A stretch of 64,000 nucleotides of DNA from Candidatus Defluviibacterium haderslevense (GTDB lineage: Bacteria > Bacteroidota > Bacteroidia > Chitinophagales > Saprospiraceae). A model generated the notes under the pieces. That model searched no databases. It was not told the origin of the DNA and was given only the letters and a program-made list of their open reading frames with translations. The position numbers and the translations under genes are program-made. Below are positions 56,690 through 64,000 of this stretch, piece by piece. Numbering within the stretch: position 1 is the stretch's first letter; each line of letters begins with the position of its first letter. The stretch is from NCBI GenBank assembly GCA_016712225.1, contig JADJRL010000003.1:3051501-3115500 (forward strand), read 5' to 3'.

Positions 56690-57745
56690 ATGATCAATTC
56701 AAATAGCGTTTTTAATGAAATGATAACGGTCAATGATAAATTCAGAAAAGTATATCAGACACTTAAAAACATTGATGCTGTTGAAGTAGCCACAACACCA
56801 AAAGAATTGGTGTGGCAATGTGATAAAGTGAAAATGTTTCACTACATTAGAGAAACACCAGCTACATGTAAAATTCCTGTATTGGTTTCTTTTGCATTAA
56901 TGAATAGACATGATGTCTTAGATCTACAACCAGATCGTTCATTGATGAAAAAATTACTCGATGAAGGTCTTGATATTTACATCATGGATTGGGGATATCC
57001 CACCAGAGCAGACCGTTATTTAACGATCGAAGATTATATTTTGGGTTATATGAATGATGCTGTTGATTTTATTAGAGCTAAACATAAGGTCCCAAAAATT
57101 AATAAAATGGGTATATGTCAAAGTGGTTTATTTAGTATGGTTTACGCATCAATATTTCCAGAGAAATTACAAAGTTTGGTAACTTATGTAGCTCCATTTG
57201 ATTTTACAGATACCAATTGTAACATGCTGTATAAATGGTCTAAATATATTGATGTAGATACCATGGTAGATACGCAGGGTATTATTAGGGCTGATGTTAT
57301 GAATAGTGCCTTTGGAATGCTTAAACCAAGTATGGACATAGCCAAATATTTTGGTGTAATGGATATGATGGAGGATCAGGATAAACTGATCAATTTCTTA
57401 AGAATGGAGAAATGGAAGAATGATTGCCCTGACCTAAGCGGGGAAATGTATAGAAAATACATTAAAGATTTTTTCCGAGATAATAAACTTATAAAAGGAA
57501 CCTTCGAATTGGACGGTAAAGTTGTCAATCTTAAGAATATGACTGTGCCTTATTTGAATGTATATGCAACAGAAGACAATATCATTCCAAATAAATCTAC
57601 AATTGCTATTATGGATCATTTGACAGGATCTAAAGATAAACAATTATATGCATTTCCAGGTGGACATATTGGTGTTTTTGTAGGTGCTAAATCACAGAAG
57701 GAATTGGCCCCAAAAGTAGCTCAATGGGTATCTGAACGATCATAA
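56690..57745 (+). CDS. phaC: Class III polyhydroxyalkanoate synthase, catalytic subunit PhaC
   Basis: The 351-residue alpha/beta-hydrolase protein polymerises (R)-3-hydroxyacyl-CoA. Length fits class III (about 350-360). The nucleophile is Cys143 in KMGICQSGLFSMVYA, with Asp296 in YATEDNIIP and His326 in FPGGHIGVF. The family block IYIMDWGYPTRADRYLTIED is present. The lipase-like box reads G-I-C-Q-S-G rather than the usual G-x-C-Q-G-G. With PhaE and the divergent PhaJ it makes a complete polymerisation module; phaA/phaB and phasin genes are not in the window. Confidence 0.95.
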   Translation: MINSNSVFNEMITVNDKFRKVYQTLKNIDAVEVATTPKELVWQCDKVKMFHYIRETPATCKIPVLVSFALMNRHDVLDLQPDRSLMKKLLDEGLDIYIMDWGYPTRADRYLTIEDYILGYMNDAVDFIRAKHKVPKINKMGICQSGLFSMVYASIFPEKLQSLVTYVAPFDFTDTNCNMLYKWSKYIDVDTMVDTQGIIRADVMNSAFGMLKPSMDIAKYFGVMDMMEDQDKLINFLRMEKWKNDCPDLSGEMYRKYIKDFFRDNKLIKGTFELDGKVVNLKNMTVPYLNVYATEDNIIPNKSTIAIMDHLTGSKDKQLYAFPGGHIGVFVGAKSQKELAPKVAQWVSERS

Positions 57746-57907
57746 AGGATCGATTCTATAGAATATAAAGGAATTCATTCTATTATTTTAGTAACGATTC
57801 ACTGAAGTAATTGACTTGTCTATCATGGTTTTATAACCCAAGTAAATCAGTTTGATCAAATTGTAATTTATTAGAATAATCTAATATTTTAATACGTTAA
57901 ATACTAA

Positions 57908-58444
57908 ATGAAAATGATGTTAAGAAATACTTATATAGGATTGTTTTTTTTGGTTATATGTTATTCCGGTTTTGGACAAAGTGAGTCATCTTTTATTAAG
58001 TTTAAAATTAAAAATGCAGGTCTATATACCAATGGATATTTTTCCCAATATAACTTTGATTTGTATTACAATAAGGCCAATCCGCAACAAAGTAAATTCA
58101 ATGGAACACTGCGTGCATCAAGTATAAATACTGGAGTAACCATGCGTGATAATCACTTGCGATCAAAGGAATATTTTAATGTTTTAGAATTTCCTGAGAT
58201 CATTTTTATTTCTAGTAATATAAATGTGATTTCTTCAAATGAATTGAATGTATCAGGAACTCTTAATATTAAAGGCATTTCAAAAAAGGTAAACTTTAAT
58301 GTTAAAGTATCCAGTGGTATTAATAAAGATGTGTTGAATGCTACATTGGTATTGAATCGATTGGATTTTGGAATTGGTAAGAGTAGTTGGACTTTATCTG
58401 ATGTAGTTAGTTTGAATTTGAGGTATACTCAAGAAAATAAATAA
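57908..58444 (+). CDS. YceI family periplasmic protein
   Basis: The 178-residue protein has a signal peptide (IGLFFLVICYSGFGQ) and a lipocalin-like YceI barrel: IKFKIKNAGLYTNGYFSQY, STRINGS such as TMRDNHLRSKEYFNVLEFPE, and NVSGTLNIKGISKKVNF. YceI/TT1927b proteins bind polyisoprenoid chains. The gene lies 72 bases before the UbiA gene on the same strand, which makes an isoprenoid-quinone or polyprenyl link attractive, though this is inference from position. Confidence 0.88.
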   Translation: MKMMLRNTYIGLFFLVICYSGFGQSESSFIKFKIKNAGLYTNGYFSQYNFDLYYNKANPQQSKFNGTLRASSINTGVTMRDNHLRSKEYFNVLEFPEIIFISSNINVISSNELNVSGTLNIKGISKKVNFNVKVSSGINKDVLNATLVLNRLDFGIGKSSWTLSDVVSLNLRYTQENK

Positions 58445-58516
58445 TAATATCTTAATTCTTTTAGTTATATTTACATTAAGGACTGTACTTTATGGTTCTG
58501 TTTTTAATGAATAAAA

Positions 58517-59404
58517 ATGGAAATTAGTCTTTTTAGAAATATTGTTACACATTTACGGTTTTCTTTTTCAATATTATTACTACCTGTATTTTTATTTGCA
58601 ATGAGTCAAGCATCTTCTGTTAATTGGATTCATGCGTTTATTTGTTTTGTTGTATTACATGTATTAGTTTACCCTTCCAGTAATGCTTATAATAGTTTTA
58701 TGGATCGGGATACAGGAAGCATAGGTGGGCTCAAAAATCCACCTGCAGTACCGCAATCTATTTATATGGTGTCGTTAGTGTTTGATGTTTTAGCCCTATG
58801 TATCAGTTATATGTTTTTAGGATTTGCAGTTTTTGCTTTAATTGCGAGTTATATTATCGCATCAAGAACCTATAGTTATAGAGGTATTCGATTAAAAAAA
58901 TATCCTTGGGTTGGATTTTTAATAGTAGCATTATTTCAAGGTTCCATTATTTATTTAATTAGTTTATGGAGTTTCCAAGGAAGTGTGATTTTTGAATTAA
59001 AGTTATATTGGGGAATGCTGATTTCTTTTTTTATGATGGGCTCCAGTTATCCTTTGACTCAAGTGTATCAACACAAACAAGATAGGGAAGATGGTGTTCT
59101 CACCTTAAGTATGGTACTGGGTGTAAGAGGGACTTTTATTTTTTCAGGAATCATGTTGCTTGTTTTTGTTATTCTGATGATATTTTTTTTATATTCATAT
59201 GAACCTTTGTTAATGATTCCTTTATTAATATTTTGTACTTTTCCGGTTAGTATTTATTTTACAAATTGGTTTCGAAAAGTATGGAGAGATGATTTGGAAG
59301 CGAATTTTGAAAACACCATGCTTATGAGTCATTTGGGAGCATGGTCTACAAATTTGTTTTTTGGATCCGTGTTTTTGTTTAAATATTTTAACATTATGAT
59401 TTGA
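58517..59404 (+). CDS. UbiA family membrane prenyltransferase
   Basis: This 295-residue protein has about eight or nine hydrophobic helices. The first Asp-rich motif is NSFMDRDTGSIGG (Asn59, Asp63, Asp65), and the second is TQVYQHKQDREDGVLTL. These bind the Mg-diphosphate of an isoprenyl donor. The family attaches prenyl chains to aromatic rings. The stop overlaps the TTG start of the type III PKS by four bases, so the aromatic acceptor is probably that enzyme's product. The donor chain length cannot be read from sequence. Confidence 0.88.
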   Translation: MEISLFRNIVTHLRFSFSILLLPVFLFAMSQASSVNWIHAFICFVVLHVLVYPSSNAYNSFMDRDTGSIGGLKNPPAVPQSIYMVSLVFDVLALCISYMFLGFAVFALIASYIIASRTYSYRGIRLKKYPWVGFLIVALFQGSIIYLISLWSFQGSVIFELKLYWGMLISFFMMGSSYPLTQVYQHKQDREDGVLTLSMVLGVRGTFIFSGIMLLVFVILMIFFLYSYEPLLMIPLLIFCTFPVSIYFTNWFRKVWRDDLEANFENTMLMSHLGAWSTNLFFGSVFLFKYFNIMI

Positions 59405-60501
59405 GTAACATTACTGCTATTTCATGTCGGACTGGACAATTTCAATTTAGTCGAGATCGGATATTTCATTTTTTAAATGAAATGTTTAGTGACAAAAATA
59501 TATTTCGAAAATTTCAATTTATTTGGAATGAATCAGGAATTACTAATAAATATTCAGTGATACCTGATTTTGATTTGGATTGCAATGAACCATTATTATA
59601 CAAAAAAACAGATGTTTTACCCACCACATCTTTACGGATGCAAGTTTACAAATCGGAAGCTGTTAAACTAGGCCTTCTTGTAGCCCACGACAGTATTAAG
59701 AAAGCAAATATTAACGTCAACGAAATATCTCATTTGATTACAGTTTCTTGTACCGGCATGTGTGCACCGGGATTGGAATTATTACTAGCTCATGAATTGC
59801 AATTGGATTCAAAAGTTAAAAAACATGCAATTAATTTTATGGGTTGCTATGCTGCATTCCATGGTTTAAGATTAGGAGATTTAATAGTGAAAGATAATCC
59901 AGAAAGCAAGGTATTAATTGTATGTATTGAATTGTGTTCCTTGCATTTGAGAAATGACAAGAGTGATGATAATCTTTTATCGTTAACTTTGTTTTCTGAT
60001 GGCGGATCAGCTTGCATTATGCAGGGTGAAGCCATTGCCGGACCCTATTTAGAATGTGTAGATTTTAATTCAGATTGGATTCCGGATAGTTCTTCTGAAA
60101 TGGGATGGGATATAGGAGATCAGGGGTTTGAAATGATTTTAAAAAGGACCATACCAGATTTTATTGAGCGAAATATCAAATATTGTTTTGATCAATTATT
60201 ATTAAAAAATAAATTACTGAATTCTCAAGTAAACACCTATGCCATTCATCCGGGTGGTAAGAATATATTGAATAGTTTTTGTAAAGCTTTACATTTGGAT
60301 CACGATGAATTAGATATTAGTTTTAATATATTAAAAAATTTTGGGAATATGTCTTCTGCGACTATATTATTTGCGTTACAACAAGTTTTGGAAAGGAGTA
60401 TCAAGTCTATTGGTTCTCAAATGGTTTATGCCGCAGCTTTTGGACCTGGCATAACCGTTGAGAGTGCTTTGTTTAAACATATGAATTCAAATCATGGTTG
60501 A
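59401..60501 (+). CDS. Type III polyketide synthase (chalcone/stilbene synthase-like)
   Basis: The 366-residue homodimeric ketosynthase-type enzyme has the full catalytic triad: Cys149 in FMGCYAAFHGLR, His283 in YAIHPGGKNIL and Asn316 in NFGNMSSATILFAL. Type III PKSs extend an acyl-CoA with malonyl units and cyclise the product to resorcinols, pyrones or phloroglucinols. The start is a TTG within the end of the UbiA gene (TTGA overlap); the next in-frame ATG, codon 28, would remove part of the N-terminal fold. It is the core of the UbiA-PKS-methyltransferase-oxidase set. The starter unit is unknown; long acyl chains are plausible by analogy with alkylresorcinol synthases. Confidence 0.93.
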   Translation: MSNITAISCRTGQFQFSRDRIFHFLNEMFSDKNIFRKFQFIWNESGITNKYSVIPDFDLDCNEPLLYKKTDVLPTTSLRMQVYKSEAVKLGLLVAHDSIKKANINVNEISHLITVSCTGMCAPGLELLLAHELQLDSKVKKHAINFMGCYAAFHGLRLGDLIVKDNPESKVLIVCIELCSLHLRNDKSDDNLLSLTLFSDGGSACIMQGEAIAGPYLECVDFNSDWIPDSSSEMGWDIGDQGFEMILKRTIPDFIERNIKYCFDQLLLKNKLLNSQVNTYAIHPGGKNILNSFCKALHLDHDELDISFNILKNFGNMSSATILFALQQVLERSIKSIGSQMVYAAAFGPGITVESALFKHMNSNHG

Positions 60502-61213
60502 TCAATTTAAACACCGTTCTTCAGATTTGGAATTAATGGACTTGCCTATTGTCAAAAAGGAAGAGTTATTTACTAATTTGAAAGAATTAATCCAAATAAA
60601 TAAAATGACTGGGGGTCCATCTTTAGGATTCTATGGTATTAAACAATTATTAAAACATCATAGAACTGATCATCATGAAATACACATTGTGGATATCGGA
60701 TTTGGTGCCGGTGATATGTTGAATTACTTAAGTGAACATATAGATAAATTTCCTGCGCGAATTAAACTAACAGGAATAGATATAATGCCAGAAGCATTTG
60801 ATTTTGTGAAGCAACAATATCCTGATTTGATTAATAAGGTAAATTTTGTTCGAGCTGATTATAAAGATTGGTTTGCTCAAGGCAATCGACCAGATATCGT
60901 GGTTGCTGGTTTATTTTGTCACCATTTGGATATGAATGAAATGGATGATTTTTTAAGCTTCATAAGAACTCATGTTAAGATAGGTGCGGTAATTAATGAT
61001 CTTGAACGATCCAGAATTGCATATTATGGAATCATGATATTAACCCGTTTATTTTCTAAGTCAAGGTTTACCAAGAACGATGCTCCATTATCTGTATTAA
61101 GGGGTTTTACATCATTGGAATGGAAGGGCTTGATGTTGAAAAATGCAATTTTGAATTTTTCATTGAAATGGAAATGGGCATTCCGACATTTAATCATAAT
61201 CAAGTGTTCATAA
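60494..61213 (+). CDS. SAM-dependent methyltransferase, polyketide-tailoring type
   Basis: The 239-residue class I methyltransferase has motif I HIVDIGFGAGDMLNYL and acidic motif II TGIDIMPEAF. VVAGLFCHHLDMNEMDDF and GAVINDLERSRIAYYG belong to the subgroup found next to type III PKS genes. The ATG lies inside the last codons of the PKS gene (8-base overlap). O- or C-methylation of the phenolic product is expected; SrsB of Streptomyces griseus is a functional analogue by position. The ring position is unknown. Confidence 0.9.
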   Translation: MVDQFKHRSSDLELMDLPIVKKEELFTNLKELIQINKMTGGPSLGFYGIKQLLKHHRTDHHEIHIVDIGFGAGDMLNYLSEHIDKFPARIKLTGIDIMPEAFDFVKQQYPDLINKVNFVRADYKDWFAQGNRPDIVVAGLFCHHLDMNEMDDFLSFIRTHVKIGAVINDLERSRIAYYGIMILTRLFSKSRFTKNDAPLSVLRGFTSLEWKGLMLKNAILNFSLKWKWAFRHLIIIKCS

Positions 61214-61270
61214 GTGCTAATCAAAATAATAGTTTGAAGTTATTTTAAAAGAAATTAGATAATCAATTCA

Positions 61271-62407
61271 ATGCCTGAAAATCTAAGTAGTCATTGGGAT
61301 CTTATTATTATTGGTGGAGGACTTGCTGGTTTGTCCTCGGCCATTTTATCTAGTCGTCAAGGACTCAAAGTATTGGTTATTGAAAAAGGTTCCTATCCAA
61401 GACATAAAGTTTGTGGTGAATTCATCAGTATGGAGTCATTTGGTTTTTTATTAAAATTAGGTTTGCCCATTCCGGATTTAAACCTTCCGATTATTAAACA
61501 ATTTACATTGACATCTTATTTAGGACCTACCGCTAGTTGTACTTTGAAAAAGGGAGGTTTCGGAATAAGTAGATTTCTTTTGGACCATTTATTAATGCAA
61601 ATAGCTCAAGCAAATGGTGTTGTAGTCCTTCAACAACATAAAGTAATAGAACTACAGTATAATGCCGATTTGAAGCAATACGAGTTGACTACACATAAAC
61701 AAACGGTGTTCAGTGCTACTTTGGTAATTGGAGCATTTGGAAGAATGAATCCTTTATTACCTCAGCCTAAGCCTAGGAGTCTGACAAGTTTTGTTGGAAT
61801 TAAATATCACATCGAAAGTGATTTAAAACCTGATACTATAGAAATTCATAGTTTTAAAAATGGATATTGTGGTATTTCTAGAATTGAAGATCATAAATAT
61901 TGTATTTGTTATTTAGCAAGGGCTGAAGATTTGAAGAAGTTTCAAGGTGACATTTCAATGTTAGAATCTCAAGTATTGATGCAGAATCGATTTTTAATGA
62001 AGCGACTTAATCATAGAATTTTAGAAGGGCCTATAGTGACTTCTCAGTTTCATTTTAGTATACAGGATTTGACTTATAATCAAGTTTTATTGTCTGGAGA
62101 CGCGGCTGGTTTTATTCCGCCATTGACTGGGAATGGTATGAGCCTTGCTTTTAGATCAGCCCATCAATTGCAACCCTTGATTAGAGATTTTTTTGATGGA
62201 AGTTTGAATCTTGAAACCATTATTATCAAACAAAATAAGTATATCTCTAATTATCTTTCATCCCGAATTCAAAAGGGTATATTTCTACAGAAACTATTGT
62301 TTGTTGAAAACCCTATTCTAAGTAATGCATTGATGTATGGCTTAACTATAGTGCCTGGCTTGATGAATATTCTAGCCAATCAAGCCATTGGAGATGATAT
62401 TGTTTAG
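61271..62407 (+). CDS. FAD-dependent oxidoreductase / monooxygenase (geranylgeranyl-reductase-like group)
   Basis: This 378-residue flavoprotein has the Rossmann motif DLIIIGGGLAGLSSAILSSR, the KVCGEFIS segment, GAFGRMNPLLP and the FAD-binding LLSGDAAGFIPPLTGNGMSL. These group with aromatic-ring hydroxylases and geranylgeranyl reductases. In the srs operon the FAD protein SrsC hydroxylates the methylated alkylresorcinol to a hydroquinone/quinone. Here the gene follows the methyltransferase by 57 bases, so ring hydroxylation or isoprenoid saturation are the two likely roles. Confidence 0.9.
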   Translation: MPENLSSHWDLIIIGGGLAGLSSAILSSRQGLKVLVIEKGSYPRHKVCGEFISMESFGFLLKLGLPIPDLNLPIIKQFTLTSYLGPTASCTLKKGGFGISRFLLDHLLMQIAQANGVVVLQQHKVIELQYNADLKQYELTTHKQTVFSATLVIGAFGRMNPLLPQPKPRSLTSFVGIKYHIESDLKPDTIEIHSFKNGYCGISRIEDHKYCICYLARAEDLKKFQGDISMLESQVLMQNRFLMKRLNHRILEGPIVTSQFHFSIQDLTYNQVLLSGDAAGFIPPLTGNGMSLAFRSAHQLQPLIRDFFDGSLNLETIIIKQNKYISNYLSSRIQKGIFLQKLLFVENPILSNALMYGLTIVPGLMNILANQAIGDDIV

Positions 62408-62455
62408 TGGAGGATCCAGTATAAATTAAGTTCATCATAATTTTGCTATATATAT

Positions 62456-63892
62456 TTATTCATAATGATAAAAGATTACGTTCTTTTGAATGACATTCAC
62501 ATTTTTGAGGAATATAGAATTCAAATGAAGTGCTTCAGATTTTTTTATTTTGTTCCACGACATGACGGTGCAATCGTTTGTTAACCTTAATGTATCATTA
62601 TTCGAATTGGAAATATTTAATAGTGCATTTTTTTCACATAGATTATTTTTTGGTATTTTCGAATCACTAATATTGAACGCGGCCACGATGAATACTAAAA
62701 ATCCTATGTAGTATTTTTTATACTGTTGATTGATATGGTGTAAATTGTTTATGATGAGTGTGCCATTAAGCATTAGAATAATTAAAGTAACAGGTATTAA
62801 AGTATCATATCTTAATATAAAAGGTCTATATTCTCTGAAGCCACCTAATGGAAGTAGTGCAATATATAATAAAATAAAAAGTCCAATGTATTTAATGGTT
62901 CTATTCATTTTATAGGTGGATAAAGCATTTATTTTACGTGCTAAATATATATTTGTACATGTAAACACTATGATTAGGCTCCATCCTAAATTTTCACTTA
63001 GAATTTTAAATAGGCCAAATGGAAGTTTTTGATATCGCTCCAATATAGATGCTTTGGTATTTAAGTTTTCAACATTAAAAGTTCCGATATAAAGTGAATA
63101 AATACTGGTTATAAGTGTAAAGAAATATAAGAAGATAAAGGGCTTTGGAATTAAACTTATTTGTTGCTTGATGTAGTTTATGAAAGTAATTCCTTCATGT
63201 TTTTTAAGACATGAGCAAATTAAGGACGTAGCAATTATAAATGAAATAATTGTAACTATGGCTGGGAGTAGTGGTCCATTAAATGCCATGATCAATGCCA
63301 AAAGATAACTGAAAATTTGTTGGATAGGGCTGAATTGAAAATGTTTATTATGGTAAAAGCGAATAATAAATGGCAAGTAGAATACCATTAATAAACACAT
63401 GGGCCAGGCATAAAAGAACTGATATGTAATAGAAGTATCAATGATACCCATCGTATTGTGGAAGCCATAAGTCTGGAAAAAGCTACTGATTATTAATGTA
63501 AATAGTATAAAGTGGAGGCTTTTGATGATTGGTTTTTCGAGGCAATAAAACCAAACAAGAATTACTAGAAGTAGATGAGTGATTATTTTTGCAAAAGCGC
63601 ATGAAAGATAGATACTCGTTATTGGATCAGTAAAATGTTGAAGGAGAATTGGGATTGTTTCAAAGTATAATTTCATAGTCCAATGAGCAAAAAATCGATT
63701 GGATCCCATATACATTTCATGATTGTTTAAAGCGTGCATTCCGAATGGATCTTGCATCATTTTTTGGAATTGTGGTGAGGGTACAATAATGGCTGCCATA
63801 TCACCGTCTAATGGGATGTAATAATATTGGTAGAATGAAAAAACTAGATCGATTATAAGAAGGATAATTAAACTAATATTGAGTCCTTTCAT
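62456..63892 (-). CDS. Polytopic membrane protein, unknown function
   Basis: The 478-residue protein has about eleven hydrophobic segments and a C-terminal soluble stretch of about 70 residues after FLVFIVAAFNISD. The first external loop (YYIPLDGDMAAIIVPSPQFQ) has an acidic pair after the first helix, reminiscent of GT-C membrane glycosyltransferases, but no diagnostic motif was recognised. It converges on the polyketide operon, so it is transcribed separately. Function unknown. Confidence 0.7.
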   Translation of the reverse strand: MKGLNISLIILLIIDLVFSFYQYYYIPLDGDMAAIIVPSPQFQKMMQDPFGMHALNNHEMYMGSNRFFAHWTMKLYFETIPILLQHFTDPITSIYLSCAFAKIITHLLLVILVWFYCLEKPIIKSLHFILFTLIISSFFQTYGFHNTMGIIDTSITYQFFYAWPMCLLMVFYLPFIIRFYHNKHFQFSPIQQIFSYLLALIMAFNGPLLPAIVTIISFIIATSLICSCLKKHEGITFINYIKQQISLIPKPFIFLYFFTLITSIYSLYIGTFNVENLNTKASILERYQKLPFGLFKILSENLGWSLIIVFTCTNIYLARKINALSTYKMNRTIKYIGLFILLYIALLPLGGFREYRPFILRYDTLIPVTLIILMLNGTLIINNLHHINQQYKKYYIGFLVFIVAAFNISDSKIPKNNLCEKNALLNISNSNNDTLRLTNDCTVMSWNKIKKSEALHLNSIFLKNVNVIQKNVIFYHYE

Positions 63893-64000
63893 ATTGGTAT
63901 CATGATCTTAAATAGTAGTTTTAAATAGCTTGTAAACTTAATGTTTTTATACTAGATTAAATACATATTTTGATACTACAGTTGATTTTATTTGATGAAT

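Noticed and set aside
1..64000. tRNA, rRNA, CRISPR array, complete insertion sequence or prophage
   Set aside because: The larger gaps were read on both strands for T-loop-like, repeat-spacer and transposase signatures and none was convincing.

Overview
The window looks like chromosomal DNA of an AT-rich member of the Bacteroidota, most likely a Saprospiria/Saprospiraceae-type or related environmental lineage. The evidence is the fused LpxC-FabZ protein, several secreted proteins with type IX secretion (T9SS) C-terminal sorting tails, a DUF1800/DUF1501 pair, a Porin_10-like barrel, and TAnnTTTG promoter boxes with almost no Shine-Dalgarno sequences. The species assignment is inference. No rRNA, tRNA, CRISPR array, complete insertion sequence or prophage was recognised.

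Layout. 1-3.2 kb: partial ClpC unfoldase (minus), then a STAS protein overlapping ribonuclease Z. 3.2-12.6 kb: a membrane TPR protein, a minus-strand export operon (DUF1800, DUF1501, discoidin/T9SS), a Tat-type pirin, an F420-dependent-type NADP oxidoreductase, and an rsmH that stands apart from any division/cell-wall cluster. 12.7-18.3 kb is the accessory part. It holds a segmental duplication carrying two paralogous beta-barrel-like proteins, each with the same promoter and a pair of 10-bp direct repeats spaced 21 bp apart; decayed gene fragments; a small palindromic repeat; an orphan 249-aa conserved protein; and a GxxExxY gene bracketed by a perfect 21-bp inverted repeat. 18.4-29.2 kb: acetyltransferase, CotH-kinase T9SS protein, a YaaA / penicillin acylase / membrane / barrel operon, a structured intergenic element, and an ABC-F ATPase followed by a minisatellite built on 8-bp multiples.

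29.2-37 kb is a minus-strand run: TPR membrane protein, recN, fabI, LVIVD-repeat protein, porin. 37-45 kb on plus is the lipid A start set (lpxD, lpxC-fabZ, lpxA, lone ABC ATPase), then GT39 and GT2 glycosyltransferases and a MATE transporter. Next come smc, a small lipoprotein-like gene, and an odd overlapping pair: a 766-aa protein that reads as a helicase with eroded ATPase motifs, plus an HsdR_N nuclease-domain protein.

54.7-62.4 kb is metabolic. A PHA locus (R-specific hydratase, PhaE, class III PhaC) is followed by a tight co-directional set: YceI, UbiA prenyltransferase, type III polyketide synthase, methyltransferase, FAD-dependent oxidoreductase. The last three follow the order and logic of the Streptomyces srsABC phenolic-lipid genes, and the UbiA and YceI genes suggest a prenylated or isoprenoid-linked phenolic/quinone lipid. 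This is the best candidate here for an undescribed system. The window ends in an unidentified polytopic membrane protein.
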